64,000 bases of DNA from Lunatibacter salilacus (lineage in GTDB: Bacteria > Bacteroidota > Bacteroidia > Cytophagales > Cyclobacteriaceae). The position numbers were made by a program, and so were the translations under genes. Location: positions 45,208 to 109,207 of the forward strand of contig NZ_VOLC01000023.1 in NCBI RefSeq assembly GCF_009797935.1. The letters run 5' to 3'. The notes under the pieces were generated by a model, which made no database searches, was not told where the DNA came from, and saw only the letters and a program-made list of their open reading frames with translations. Positions 1 through 8,953 of this stretch are shown here, piece by piece (position 1 is the stretch's first letter; each line of letters starts with the position of its first letter).

Positions 1-151
1 CTTCAAATACCAGGTATTCGTTGCCGTCGTAGTCGACCATATGGTCTTTGAGGATTTCTTCCAGTGTTTCCTTGGAGATGGACACCCGGATGATATCGAG
101 ATCTTTAACCTGGGTTCCTTTGCCGATGTAAGTTTTTTCAAATTGTGACAT
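1..151 (-). CDS. Conserved hypothetical protein, N-terminal part only
   Basis: An open frame runs from an ATG at 151 off the left edge of the window, giving about 50 residues that begin MSQFEKTYIGKGTQV. No function can be assigned. The YIGKGTQV start resembles small Bacteroidota hypothetical proteins I have seen before, but I cannot name a family. The frame stays open to the edge and the codon use looks ordinary, so it is probably a real gene whose 3' end lies outside. Confidence 0.6.
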   Translation of the reverse strand, partial: MSQFEKTYIGKGTQVKDLDIIRVSISKETLEEILKDHMVDYDGNEYLVFE

Positions 152-697
152 GACTTTACTGTTTAAGGTTTTAAATTTGATTATGCCCAAGAATTAGGGG
201 GCTGCCAGGGACACCCAAGCCAAGGGCCGGGCTAAAAAATTGCGGAAGGCTTCCTCTGGAAAGCCCAATTTTTTTGAACGGGCGAAGCCTACCCTTTGCG
301 GGTGTACCGAAGACCCCATCTTTGCATGTATCATAATTCACAACCGGGAATAGGATAAGTCCATGAAACTGGAAAGCTGGAATCGGAAAAGAACTAGGTT
401 AGATTGACAATACCGGAAAGTATCCAACATATTGACATAAAGGAGAAAGTAACCCAACGGACTCCGTGGTAAATCCGATTTGGCAGAAGTACGAGTGAAG
501 ATAAAAATGGAAGCCTATGCCCAGTCTAACGCATGCGTGTGCAAAAACTATGGTGAAAGAAATTGTGGTAGCTCGTAACCAAGAGAAAAAGTGAAAGCAT
601 CACCTTTACAACTTTTTCCCTAATTTTAGTAGCTGTTTTTACCCTAATTTCAATTTTTCGGAAATGTTATTTGATTGATGTCTAGTTTTTATAGCCA
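152..697. other. Intergenic stretch, possible structured-RNA relic
   Basis: No credible ORF. From about 340 to 600 the plus strand is purine-rich with many GAAA-type stretches, reminiscent of the domain I region of group II introns, but no reverse transcriptase or boundary motif is visible. The part at 180-330 is GC-richer and unexplained. Treat the intron idea as a weak guess. Confidence 0.25.
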
Positions 698-1441
698 TTA
701 TTCAGGTTGAACCCATGAGTTAATTTGATTGGCTATCTTATTCATCAATTCTGCAGATACCGATGTACTCAACTGTCTTGTACTAATGACCAACTTATTT
801 GTATTTGAACCTTTAAAAGTGATAAACTTATTGCCTCGCATAGATTGGCTTCTGTCTACCTCCTGAACATCAAAAATATCCTCGATTTGATGAACATGTA
901 GGTATCCTCCGGCGGCAACAATTATTACATCAAAATTTTGATAAAACTTATTGTTTTTTAAGAAGTCAAGTCTAGGGCCAATTTCTATGTTACTTATGCC
1001 AGGAGAATTTTTGGAAGGAATAGTATTTAGTTCCGTAATAAAGAAATTATGAAAAAAATGATTATTCTCATTAACATGCATTTCTGCAGAAATTAAATTG
1101 CAGAGCCGTTGGTATTGATTCCAAGTTGATCCACCCGATTTTTTATACTTGTTATCATAGGGGAAAAGCGGATTAAAATCCAATAATTGCCCGGATTCAA
1201 TAATATTTTTCCACTGTAATGGGTTTTCTACAGATTCCTGCTTAAATATGTGTTTTGTTTCTGTGTCAAATGGATCTATGGCCAGTTCCTTTCCGATCAC
1301 CAGAATTTTGGCATTGGGATTTCCCTTCCCAATGTAGTAAGGGTTGGGCGAAGTTTCTTTACTGTTGGATTTGTAAAATTCCTCGGATTTTTCAGCCGCC
1401 AATTGTACAAGATCCTCGAATTCTTTGGAATATTTTTCCAT
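698..1441 (-). CDS. Uracil-DNA glycosylase-like superfamily protein
   Basis: A 247-aa protein with ATG start at 1441. Residues about 40-56 (YIGKGNPNAKILVIGKE) resemble the first strand and motif of the uracil-DNA-glycosylase-like fold, followed by a WNQYQRL helix and a FFITELNTIPSK segment near residue 133 that fits the next core strand. This places it tentatively among the divergent UDG-like proteins common in Bacteroidota; substrate and activity are unknown. It has no close neighbours on its strand and is probably monocistronic. Confidence 0.5.
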   Translation of the reverse strand: MEKYSKEFEDLVQLAAEKSEEFYKSNSKETSPNPYYIGKGNPNAKILVIGKELAIDPFDTETKHIFKQESVENPLQWKNIIESGQLLDFNPLFPYDNKYKKSGGSTWNQYQRLCNLISAEMHVNENNHFFHNFFITELNTIPSKNSPGISNIEIGPRLDFLKNNKFYQNFDVIIVAAGGYLHVHQIEDIFDVQEVDRSQSMRGNKFITFKGSNTNKLVISTRQLSTSVSAELMNKIANQINSWVQPE

Positions 1442-1786
1442 ATTTTAGTGGTATGAGAAATTGAAAAAAAATCTATTCTATTTTAAACGTTAAAATGCCT
1501 TATTGGAAAAAGCTTGAACTATTTTTTTGTTTACAATGATAGCAAATTAAAAATAGCAAACCTATTGCTGCATTCAAAAGATGATTTTATAGGCTTATTA
1601 GTACTCCGTTTCTCTGCTAAAGGAATGTACTTATCTTGTAAAATTTATTGGTATGCAACTGTTGCCGATTTAGATATCTGGTTGCCACCTATTCTATATT
1701 TCTTATAATTGGGGGATTCCCAAACGACGGCTTTAACGTAAATATTCTATGATTCTGGCTCTTATCAATTGGAAGTAAATTTTGTT

Positions 1787-1813
1787 CTCCCCCCTTTCAT
1801 AAATAGGGGGGAG
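1787..1813. terminator. C6/G6 hairpin, possible terminator
   Basis: A perfect 8-bp inverted repeat (CTCCCCCC / GGGGGGAG) with an 11-nt loop. It lacks a long T tract on either side, so it may be a stem-loop that blocks read-through or part of the neighbouring repeated block rather than a classical intrinsic terminator. Confidence 0.35.
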
Positions 1814-1944
1814 ACATGGAGATTAATGACTGGCGCTGGGGGCAGCCACAACCCCTTCATTATCGTGCAATTGGAACGACGCAGCCTGTTCCTGAGGAAT
1901 ATTCTTCCTGACCCTATTGGATAGAATCAGCCATATTCTATTTT

Positions 1945-2280
1945 TGAGCTTAGGGATAGAAATGGAAATCCTTTTTTCGGGAAGGAAGCGGGAGGAAAAA
2001 GATTGGAATGGAAACGAAGTGGTAGCCCGATCCATAGGGGAAGCCCCACTTTGGTTCTTTTTATAACGAGCTTAGTTTTATTATTTATGCAACCGGAACA
2101 ACCTACTCCGCAACCGGATCCAAGATTTCCGGGTAGTTGTTTGCTGGCTTGTTTACCTCGGAAGAGATTTCGTATGCTTTCATTGCATCAGCCGGATATG
2201 CGTTTAACAATTTAAGCAGATCTTTGGGATTTTGATCGGGATCTAACCATAGTTTTTCCTCTTCGGAGGTCAGAATTACC
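1945..2280. repeat. Duplicated block, copy 1 (intergenic repeat plus yedK 3' end)
   Basis: This segment recurs, diverged, at about 3450-3790. The shared part includes a conserved core at 2003-2052 (ATTGGAATGGAAACGAAGTG followed by GTAGCCC and a GGGGAAGCCCC end) and then the last ~175 bp of yedK. The core probably belongs to a dispersed intergenic repeat. This copy contains the intact yedK 3' end and so is likely the source. Confidence 0.7.
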
Positions 2281-2777
2281 GGCATCCTATCATGGATTTT
2301 CTCCATAAGCGCATTTGGGGCGGTAGTGATAATGGCAAAGGAATTGTAAATTTCTCCCTCGGGATCTTTCCAGCTTGACCAAAGCCCAGCGAAAAAGAAG
2401 ACTTCCCTTTCAGGAAGGTAAATCCTAAACGGCTGCTTTTCCTTACCATCCTTCTTCCACTCAAAAAAACTGTCAGCAAGTACCAGGCATCTTTTGTTGT
2501 TTATCAACAAAGGTTTAAATGAGGGTTTTTCGATTATGGTCTCGGAACGTGCATTGATCATTTTGTACCCGACTTTTTTATCTTTTGCCCAATGTGGCAC
2601 CAAACCAAAATGAAAGACATCTATCAGATCGGGCTTATCCGAGGTAACAACAGGAGCCAATTGGGAAGGAGCAATATTAAAGGATGGCTTCCAATTTATA
2701 GCTCGGTCTGACAATGTCAACTTCAGTTGGTCTTCAACTTTCTTGAGATCCAGTTTTTGGGAATATCTGCCGCACAT
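2103..2777 (-). CDS. yedK: SOS response-associated peptidase (SRAP/YedK family)
   Basis: A 224-aa protein of normal family length. It starts MCGRY, so Cys2 becomes the N-terminal catalytic residue after Met removal. The other family residues are visible: Asn34 in FNIAP, Glu106 in SFFEWK and His162 in HDRMPVIL. SRAP proteins form a thiazolidine cross-link with abasic sites in single-stranded DNA and shield them from cleavage. The gene stands alone. Its last ~175 bp are duplicated as a dead fragment 1.5 kb away. Confidence 0.93.
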   Translation of the reverse strand: MCGRYSQKLDLKKVEDQLKLTLSDRAINWKPSFNIAPSQLAPVVTSDKPDLIDVFHFGLVPHWAKDKKVGYKMINARSETIIEKPSFKPLLINNKRCLVLADSFFEWKKDGKEKQPFRIYLPEREVFFFAGLWSSWKDPEGEIYNSFAIITTAPNALMEKIHDRMPVILTSEEEKLWLDPDQNPKDLLKLLNAYPADAMKAYEISSEVNKPANNYPEILDPVAE

Positions 2778-3007
2778 GGTTTCTCTAGTTTTGGTACAGG
2801 TTAGAATTCTTTAAATGGGCCTTGGTTTTTTCCCGGATCACCTCCATTTAAATCAGCTAATTCCTTTAATTGATAAGATAATTAGGTACGAATACAAGCA
2901 TGTCAGAATTGTGCTAGAAAAAATCGATGGAGAATATTTAAATACTACAGGGTTATTATGCCATTAATTAGATAAAAATCAATTTCAAATATTACATATA
3001 TTTAGCC

Positions 3008-3439
3008 ATGGGAAAAATTCGATCTATTGAACTGAGAAATTTTGGTCTATTAAAGGTCGTCGATGAAGAAGAAGAATCATCAACAGCCAGTCCTACTGGT
3101 TACTTTTTACGTCCGGGGAAAATCAACTTTCTTGAAACCACAAACAGAATTGTTGGAAATAAAGGGGTCAGGTTTGGAATCGAGTATTTTATCATAGGAA
3201 AAAGTGATCAGGAAGAAAGTGTGGAATTTACCTGCAAAATAACGCACCCTCCGATGACGAAACCCAAAACGAACAAACAACAGAGCCATATTGAAGAAAC
3301 CAAACTCAATTATACCAATCTAGTCAGCAACGATTACTACGCATTTGAGTATGACTGGGAAATCGTTCAGGGACAATGGGTTTTTGAACTTATGGAGGGC
3401 TCAAATCTATTGTTTAAAAAATCTTTTGAGGTCGTTTAA
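3008..3439 (+). CDS. DUF3859 domain protein
   Basis: A 143-aa cytoplasmic protein. It shows the pattern I associate with DUF3859: IELRNFGLLKV at the start, KINFLETTNRIVGNKGVRFGIEYFI at residues about 38-62, an HPPMTKP turn near 80, and a YDWEIVQGQWVFEL block before the end. The family has no established function. The gene sits exactly between the two copies of the duplicated yedK block, so it may have arrived with, or been bracketed by, that duplication. Confidence 0.75.
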   Translation: MGKIRSIELRNFGLLKVVDEEEESSTASPTGYFLRPGKINFLETTNRIVGNKGVRFGIEYFIIGKSDQEESVEFTCKITHPPMTKPKTNKQQSHIEETKLNYTNLVSNDYYAFEYDWEIVQGQWVFELMEGSNLLFKKSFEVV

Positions 3440-3449
3440 GTCCTATTAC

Positions 3450-3790
3450 TGGCTTAGGGATAGAAATGTAAATCCTTTTTTCAGGAGGGTAGCGGGAGGA
3501 AAAAGATTGGAATGGAAACGAAGTGGTAGCCCGACCCACAGGGGAAGCCCCAATTTCGTTCTTTTTAATAACAAGCATAACTTTAATATTTATGCAATCG
3601 AAACAATCTACCCCGAAACCGGATCCAAGATTTCCGGCTAGTTGTTTGCGGGTTTGTTAACCTCGGTAGAGATTTCGTATGCTTTCAATGCGTCAGCCTG
3701 ATATGCGTTTAACAATTTAAGCAGATCTTTGGGATTTTGATCGAGATCCAACCATGTTTTTTATTCTTCAGTGGTCAGAATTTCAGGAAT
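3450..3790. repeat. Duplicated block, copy 2
   Basis: Diverged copy of 1945-2280, in the same orientation and order: the GGAATGGAAACGAAGTGG core at about 3510, then a fragment of the yedK 3' end. The match fades near 3790, just before the promoter of the next gene. Confidence 0.7.
3608..3790 (-). pseudogene. Dead fragment of the yedK 3' end
   Basis: Read on the minus strand in register with yedK, this encodes a recognisable C-terminus (LDLDQNPKDLLKLLNAY, EISTEVNKPANN) but is interrupted by stops, one replacing the E-E-K site and one replacing the Y of NNYPEIL. It lacks the first two thirds of the gene and all catalytic residues. It is a decayed partial duplication, not a coding sequence. Confidence 0.8.
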
Positions 3791-3842
3791 ATCCACCCAA
3801 GATAGGTTTTTAATAAATAAACCCGAAACGGATTTATTTTTC

Positions 3843-3850
3843 TATTTTTG
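3843..3850 (+). promoter_or_regulatory. Bacteroidetes -7 element TATTTTTG
   Basis: It matches TAnnTTTG exactly and lies about 30 bp before the TTG codon at 3879. Transcription would begin near 3857, downstream of the ATG-less upstream part of the frame, which supports the TTG start for the peptidase gene. No clear -33 TTG is seen. Confidence 0.45.
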
Positions 3851-3878
3851 CGTTTCACGGTATATTTACTTTCAAGCA

Positions 3879-5039
3879 TTGAACACTACTCCATACAATA
3901 AGGCCCGAATAGAACAACTTATCCGTCAGTTTCGATTGGATAAGGAGGAGTTTTTGGATTTAATGAGTGAGGGGTTAAAAAACAAGCTTACTTGGGAGGA
4001 TGTCTTTAAAGAGGAAATCCAACTCAGTCATTTGAAGCGGATCGATAGAATTTTTAGCAAAGGTCTTTCTTATTACCTGGATCCAAATCCACCTATTCAG
4101 TCGAAAGAATCAAGCATTTTTTATAGGAAAGAAAAGTTTGGGACAGATCTCAACCTTGCCTCCAAAAAAATAGTCAGTCAATTTGAAGAATTGAAACTTT
4201 CCCTATCAGGTTTGGCCAAACTTTCTGACGTTAAAATGGAAAGGGCATTGCCTATTTACTTGGTCAGTCAGGACGCAAATGCAATCGCCAAGGAAGTTCG
4301 TGGAATGCTTTATCCAACCTTTAGAAAAGATCCCAAGAAATTTTTAGAAGCATTGATCGGTAAGTTGGCAGACTCGAATATTCTGGTATTTGAATTTGTA
4401 GAACACCCTTCTTTAAAGGAAAAAAGTAATATCGATGGATTCTTCCTCCAGCCGAATGTAATTGTCTTAAGAAGAAACCAAGATTACTTCAAAAGGGAAA
4501 TCTTTACACTGGCCCATGAACTGGGGCATTTCCTGCTCAATAAGGAGGAAGTGGAATCCATGGATTACGACAAACTTGCGACTGGTACAAGCACTAAAAT
4601 AGAGTCTTGGTGCAATAAGTTCGCTTTTGCTTTTTTGGCAGGTGATCTAATGAATGATCTTGACAATTTTCCGGAGATCAGCACCTCAACTGATTATTCC
4701 TTTGAGGAGATAAAATCTATATCAGACAGAACTCATCTAAGTTTTACGGCTATTCTTACGTACATGGTGAAAACGAAAAAGATGACTGGAGCGGTTTATG
4801 GATTCATGAGAAAGGAGCAGGAAGAAAGCATTCAGGCAAAGAAAGATCTGGAAAGGAAAAAAAGAGAATTGGAAAAGGAAATGGGTAAAAAAACGATGGG
4901 AGTCCAAGCCAAACCGATTCAATCCCCATTATTCGTGTCAGCTATCCAAACTGCTTTTTATGATGGTGTTATCAATGAATATGAACTCTGCAAAGCGCTT
5001 CATCTAAAGCCTGAACAACTCGAAAAATACCTGAGATGA
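3879..5039 (+). CDS. ImmA/IrrE-type metallopeptidase of a peptidase-PIN pair
   Basis: I chose the in-frame TTG at 3879 (386 aa) because the open frame upstream overlaps the dead yedK fragment and the promoter; a start at 3771 is unlikely. HELGH (residues 213-217) is the zinc-binding motif of the ImmA/IrrE (COG2856) peptidases, which cleave repressors and activate mobile-element or stress genes. The first ~160 residues are helical with no obvious HTH; the C-terminus has a Lys/Glu-rich coiled stretch (KKDLERKKRELEKEMGK). Its stop overlaps the next start (ATGA), so it is co-translated with the PIN-like protein. Likely a toxin-antitoxin-like or regulatory module. Confidence 0.8.
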   Translation: MNTTPYNKARIEQLIRQFRLDKEEFLDLMSEGLKNKLTWEDVFKEEIQLSHLKRIDRIFSKGLSYYLDPNPPIQSKESSIFYRKEKFGTDLNLASKKIVSQFEELKLSLSGLAKLSDVKMERALPIYLVSQDANAIAKEVRGMLYPTFRKDPKKFLEALIGKLADSNILVFEFVEHPSLKEKSNIDGFFLQPNVIVLRRNQDYFKREIFTLAHELGHFLLNKEEVESMDYDKLATGTSTKIESWCNKFAFAFLAGDLMNDLDNFPEISTSTDYSFEEIKSISDRTHLSFTAILTYMVKTKKMTGAVYGFMRKEQEESIQAKKDLERKKRELEKEMGKKTMGVQAKPIQSPLFVSAIQTAFYDGVINEYELCKALHLKPEQLEKYLR

Positions 5040-5623
5040 AAGCAGTAATCGATACCAGTTCTTTATTGAGTTTGGTACGGTACTATCTGCCGTTTGATAA
5101 GAAGGGTATTCTACTTGAAGTGATCAAACGAAAAATTCAGCATAGAGACCTTATTATTATAGATGCAGTTTATGAGGAAAGTAAATTCGTTTCTCAGAAA
5201 ATCATCTCAAAACATCTACACTTTTTATTTGACAAAGAATTCTTGAAAGAATATAAGGTCATTGTAAAGACAGACGAATTGATCCCTGTTTCTCCGGTGA
5301 AATTTTTAAATATGGTCAAAAACCAATTCGTTGCTGTTCCATCACAGTTTCGGAAATTAAGTGAAGCGGAATTTGAAGTTCAGAAAAACCGCTTTATGGA
5401 ATCTGCCGACGCAAAGCTGATTATGTACTGTCAACACTTAATGGGCCACAATGTAGAAGAAGAAATTTACTTGGTTACAGAAGAGACGACTGCGGCCAAT
5501 GATTTAAAACTCTTTAAAAAGATCCCTGCCATATGTGATATCCTCGGGATTCCGGTGATTACTCTTCCAAATCTTCTGGAAAAATATCCAGAGGTTGATT
5601 TGGGATTTAACAGCAAAAATTAA
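5036..5623 (+). CDS. PIN-like nuclease domain protein (partner of ImmA/IrrE)
   Basis: A 195-aa protein starting MKAVIDTSSLLSLV, the usual first strand of a PIN domain with its acidic residue at Asp6. Further acidic positions occur in ESADAKLIMY (about 121) and VTEETTAAND (about 147), consistent with a PIN metal site of the DUF4411 kind. PIN proteins are usually Mg-dependent RNases and often toxins. The 4-bp overlap with the peptidase gene and the similar pairing at 15617-16868 support a two-component unit. The catalytic set is inferred only from spacing. Confidence 0.7.
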   Translation: MKAVIDTSSLLSLVRYYLPFDKKGILLEVIKRKIQHRDLIIIDAVYEESKFVSQKIISKHLHFLFDKEFLKEYKVIVKTDELIPVSPVKFLNMVKNQFVAVPSQFRKLSEAEFEVQKNRFMESADAKLIMYCQHLMGHNVEEEIYLVTEETTAANDLKLFKKIPAICDILGIPVITLPNLLEKYPEVDLGFNSKN

Positions 5624-5663
5624 TTCGTAGTTTATACATGCTTGTACTAGAAGGTTATCTTCC

Positions 5664-6719
5664 TTAAATAACCAGGTTTTCCTTCCTAAACTCTGCTAAC
5701 TTCTGATTCTTCAACGCTGCTGCTTTGCTGATACTAATAAATTCTTCTGCCAGTGCCCTAAATAAGAGTTGGGAAAACCGATTCGAGTGCTCAACGCCTT
5801 CATAAGCTACAGGCTCATTGACCCGGAATCCCAATTGATTGAAAACAATATAAAATTGTTTGAGGTAATTTTCGGAAATCAACCCCAGATTTTTGGCCCG
5901 ATACACCAAGGCTTGCATGGAAATACCATACTGTTGTTTGATGGCACCTAATTCATTCATCGACAGTTTGTTTCTTTTACCGCCTAATTCTTTTCTTAAA
6001 GTTTTCTCGGGGATTAAAATAGCAGATGCAAAAGCATGGCAGAATTTTTCCTTTTGCTTGTCTTCATATCCATTGACATCAAGGAGAAGGTGCCCTAATT
6101 CATGTAAAGCAGTGAATCGCTTTCGATCAATCTTGTGCTCAAATATGGCTTTGTTAAGTACAATTAAAGGAATGTCTTTCCCATTCACCCAGGTAGCAAA
6201 ACCATCAAAAGACTCCTCCGAATCAATCTCAATCACCTTTACATGGTGATCTTCCAAAAGTTCGATTACATTGGAAACGGCATCGCTGCCCAGTCCCCAT
6301 GCCTCTCTTAATGCTTCGGCAGCTTTTTCAATATCCCTTAAAGAATTTATTGCCATGCCGTCAAGCGGATTATGCAATTTGGTTTCTATCCCCAATATTT
6401 CCTCCAACTCGATATAGCGGCTTAATTTATTTTTAGCTATTTCTACAATCCTATTTTTCTCTTTGGCAGGGTATGAATCCAATTTTCTAAATTCTATTTC
6501 ACCAAACTCAATCACAGTATCGGTATGGAAATAATCCGGCCTGACATGCAGGGCATCTGCCAATATGCCAATCATTTCAGCATCCGGCACTACTTGTCCC
6601 TGCTCATATTTGCTTAAAGCCTGTTTGGTAACAAAATTATTAATGCGGTCTGCCAAACCTTGTAAGGATAAGCCATTCATCAAACGGGCAGATTTGAGAC
6701 GTTCGGCTATGTATTTCAT
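5664..6719 (-). CDS. XRE-family regulator fused to ImmA/IrrE metallopeptidase
   Basis: A 351-aa fusion. Residues about 4-65 form a Cro/CI-type HTH (LKSARLMNGLSLQGLADRI, KQALSKYEQGQ). Residues about 150-260 hold the peptidase with HELGH at 206-210 and a downstream FCHAFASAILIP block typical of COG2856. Such fusions repress their own promoter and are relieved by self-cleavage or partner cleavage. A near-perfect palindrome and a -7 element lie just upstream of the start. The gene converges with the peptidase-PIN pair and has no visible partner on its own strand. Confidence 0.88.
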   Translation of the reverse strand: MKYIAERLKSARLMNGLSLQGLADRINNFVTKQALSKYEQGQVVPDAEMIGILADALHVRPDYFHTDTVIEFGEIEFRKLDSYPAKEKNRIVEIAKNKLSRYIELEEILGIETKLHNPLDGMAINSLRDIEKAAEALREAWGLGSDAVSNVIELLEDHHVKVIEIDSEESFDGFATWVNGKDIPLIVLNKAIFEHKIDRKRFTALHELGHLLLDVNGYEDKQKEKFCHAFASAILIPEKTLRKELGGKRNKLSMNELGAIKQQYGISMQALVYRAKNLGLISENYLKQFYIVFNQLGFRVNEPVAYEGVEHSNRFSQLLFRALAEEFISISKAAALKNQKLAEFRKENLVI

Positions 6720-6757
6720 CGTGCTTGAAATGTTAAGTTCATGTGATAGATTTAACT

Positions 6758-6765
6758 CAAATGTA
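6758..6765 (-). promoter_or_regulatory. -7 element TACATTTG for the XRE-peptidase gene
   Basis: On the minus strand this reads TACATTTG, a match to TAnnTTTG, 39-46 bp before the ATG at 6719. The 16-bp inverted repeat lies directly upstream, so a bound repressor would sit over the -33 region. Confidence 0.5.
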
Positions 6766-6773
6766 CGCTATTA

Positions 6774-6810
6774 GTTGACATTTATATAAATTAATTATAT
6801 AAATGTCAAC
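6774..6810. promoter_or_regulatory. Palindromic operator, 16-bp arms
   Basis: GTTGACATTTATATAA and its exact reverse complement are separated by a 5-nt centre. A perfect 16-bp dyad upstream of an XRE gene is what a dimeric or tetrameric Cro/CI-type repressor binds, so autoregulation by the 5664-6719 product is the simplest reading. It could also act on transcription toward 7000, but no gene starts there. Confidence 0.7.
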
Positions 6811-6986
6811 CTTTTATGGTAAAAAATAATAGACATTTAGAAACTAGAATACAACTATTATAACTCATTTTCAATAAATTAAGAGAAATTTCTAGAAATT
6901 GAATTTAAATTGACAAGCTGAAAATTTATTTGATATTTGTTAAATGAAACTGGATTGGTAAAGAAGGAAATAATACAACCAACTAG

Positions 6987-7196
6987 CGCATAATTAAGAA
7001 GGGTCAAGGTAAAGAACTGATTATTAGTTTAAAAACCAAAATCTGGCCTTTTGACGAGGAGAGGTTCTGGAAAATCGCAAGTGTCCTAACAAAAAACGAA
7101 CTACATTATAATCGATCGTATTTTGATAATGATTTTCTTCCGGACATTCGCAAGATATATTTGTTGTGTTTTGGGTGGTATTTTGTACCTTTATAG
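6987..7196 (+). pseudogene. Possible gene remnant, about 69 codons, no start codon
   Basis: Open from just after a TAG at 6984 to a TAG at 7194, with protein-like composition (KIWPFDEERFWKIA, HYNRSYFDND, DIRKIYLLCFGWYFVPL) and no ATG near its beginning. No family recognised. It may be the tail of a lost gene; chance cannot be excluded. Confidence 0.3.
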
Positions 7197-7220
7197 TTAT
7201 ATGTTTTAAAAGCTTAAAGT

Positions 7221-7277
7221 AAGCTTGTTTTATATGGAAAACAGGCTTATTTAAAACAGAAGAGCTGTTTTTTTTTT
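7221..7277 (+). terminator. Two stem-loops, second with T tract
   Basis: The first hairpin pairs AAGCTTGTTTT with AAAACAGGCTT (10 of 11 pairs, 6-nt loop). The second pairs AAAACAG with CTGTTTT and runs into a tract of about 13 T in total. This fits a weak intrinsic terminator on the plus strand at the end of the decayed region. Confidence 0.45.
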
Positions 7278-7637
7278 AACTCAACGGCATTGGTAGCCAA
7301 TCCTGATATCGTTGAACTCAGCTGGTTTGCCAAAACATTAATGTTTTAAATGATGCCTTTGATTTAGTTTGAAAGGTGAAGAAAAGGTAAAGTTCGAAAA
7401 ACTGCAGAAGGATATCTAGGTGAATGAGAGATTGATAAGCTATTTAAAAAAAATACTGAGGGTCATCTTATAAATAAATTCAATAAAGGTCGGCTAAACA
7501 TATTTCAAAAATTTATAGATAACAAGTTCCATTTATTAAGAAAACTCACTGAAGTCAAAAAAATGTGATGTATAAAGAGATTCGGTTTAAGAAAGGATAT
7601 GATAATAAGATAAATTTAAAATTTAGATTGAATTTTT

Positions 7638-8129
7638 ATGTCAGAAAATAGAAGCGGTAAAGAACTAATTGAGGAGGCACTCAATTTGGTATTGGGTGGT
7701 GGTGATGACAAACTGGCTCTTGCAATTATTAAGCTAAAAAAAGCAAGAGATATGCATAACTTTTCTTCAGATTATTCAAAAGTTCATGTAGAACTTTATA
7801 TTAGGTTTATAGAAAAAATTTTGGGATTGAATTCTACAAATGAAAAGATATCAAAATATTTTATTGAAGGATTAACAGATACTACTTATCTTAGAAACGG
7901 CCAAACTTGGGACGAAGTTAACCTTGATAGACTGGAGTCAGATGGTAAAAAAATTCGTAATTTAACTATAGCATCAGGAAAAAGAGATTTTTTGGAAAAT
8001 GACATGGTTGAAAACTGGCTGAAGTCTTTAAAGTATGATGCGCTGGTAAGGCAAATAAAAGATTGGGAAGATGAAGATAAAGCATACAAAGAGAAGCTAA
8101 ATAAGGTTAAGGAAATTATTGGAGAATAA
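7638..8129 (+). CDS. Hypothetical helical protein
   Basis: 163 aa, ATG start, acidic and lysine-rich, no signal peptide or membrane segment, predicted mostly helical from its composition (GKELIEEALNLVLGG, KLALAIIKLKKARDM at the start). I do not recognise a family. It is convergent with the mcrBC operon and stands alone. Its position inside a defence island makes it a candidate accessory protein. Confidence 0.6.
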   Translation: MSENRSGKELIEEALNLVLGGGDDKLALAIIKLKKARDMHNFSSDYSKVHVELYIRFIEKILGLNSTNEKISKYFIEGLTDTTYLRNGQTWDEVNLDRLESDGKKIRNLTIASGKRDFLENDMVENWLKSLKYDALVRQIKDWEDEDKAYKEKLNKVKEIIGE

Positions 8130-8294
8130 CATTAAAAAAGACGATATTCTGGGATTTGATTTTCGGATTTGTATTCAATGTTTTTGTTAAAATCTTTAGA
8201 ATTTTGACTATCAGATTTCTATAACTTTTATCTTTATCCCAAAGAGAATTTACTTTTTGCAAACCTTTGAAAGAGGATCTATAAATAGGGGAAT

Positions 8295-8930
8295 TTACTT
8301 CCCACTTTCTGGCAGTGTTTTCCATCCAAACATTTCCTTCAATCTTTCGTCATCGATGATTCCCCTAAGACTGGCAATGATCTCGCCTTTGGGATCATGC
8401 TGCTTTTTTGGGAAAATAAAGAATCTGTACATTTTACTATGCATTTCAAGATTAAGATTTTTATTCAGCCCAGTCCTTGGTACGCTCAAAATCTCTTCCT
8501 GAGACAGCATGTTGGGGATTGCCTTTTCAAATCCAAAAGTAACCTGATGTTTTTCTATATTACTAAATGAAGAGAATAAAGCCTGAAGGCAGTTTAATGG
8601 GCCATAAATATATGCATCATCAATAACTTTACCTTGGTTTTCAATTTCTTGAATCGCTCTGATTAATATTCCTCCAAACGCATTTTCATTTCCGCAAGTA
8701 ATGTCCAATCCTGATCCATGTTGATACCAAAGGCCGGAAGTTTTTTGTTGCTTATGGCCATGTGTATAGCTGTCATTATGAAGTGTGTCCTTATAATAAA
8801 ACTCGATTTCACAGATTCTGAAAATCTTAAATCCACTAACTAACACAGACTTATTTAATAATTCATCAGCTATCCTGCGAAAGGATGATTCAAGGCTTTT
8901 AGGGTCAATAGAGAGATTGATTGAGTTCAA
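8295..8930 (-). CDS. Methylpurine-DNA glycosylase-like protein, third gene of the mcrBC operon
   Basis: About 211 aa. A TAA directly precedes the TTG at 8930, so TTG is the only start in this position. The middle (RICEIEFYYKD, then SYTHGHKQQKTSGLWYQHG and GGILIRAIQEIE) follows the order of motifs in the MPG/AAG fold, where the acidic residue, a HSY-like segment and an LIRA strand form the active site. Similarity is weak. It begins 23 bp after mcrC stops and is likely co-transcribed. A base-excising or modified-base-binding role beside McrBC is inferred, not shown. Confidence 0.55.
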   Translation of the reverse strand: MNSINLSIDPKSLESSFRRIADELLNKSVLVSGFKIFRICEIEFYYKDTLHNDSYTHGHKQQKTSGLWYQHGSGLDITCGNENAFGGILIRAIQEIENQGKVIDDAYIYGPLNCLQALFSSFSNIEKHQVTFGFEKAIPNMLSQEEILSVPRTGLNKNLNLEMHSKMYRFFIFPKKQHDPKGEIIASLRGIIDDERLKEMFGWKTLPESGK

Positions 8931-8953
8931 TTAGTTTTCTGTTTAAATTGATG

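Larger units (their letters stand above)
6811..7637. other. AT-rich intergenic stretch with gene debris
   Basis: About 830 bp without a normal gene. It holds an ATG-less open frame (6987-7196), two stem-loops at 7221-7277 and scattered short frames such as one at about 7278-7348. It looks like the remains of a deleted or displaced gene. Confidence 0.5.

Noticed and set aside
1823..2035. 70-aa minus-strand ORF across the intergenic repeat
   Set aside because: It is made of the dispersed repeat and low-complexity sequence; the second repeat copy does not preserve the frame.
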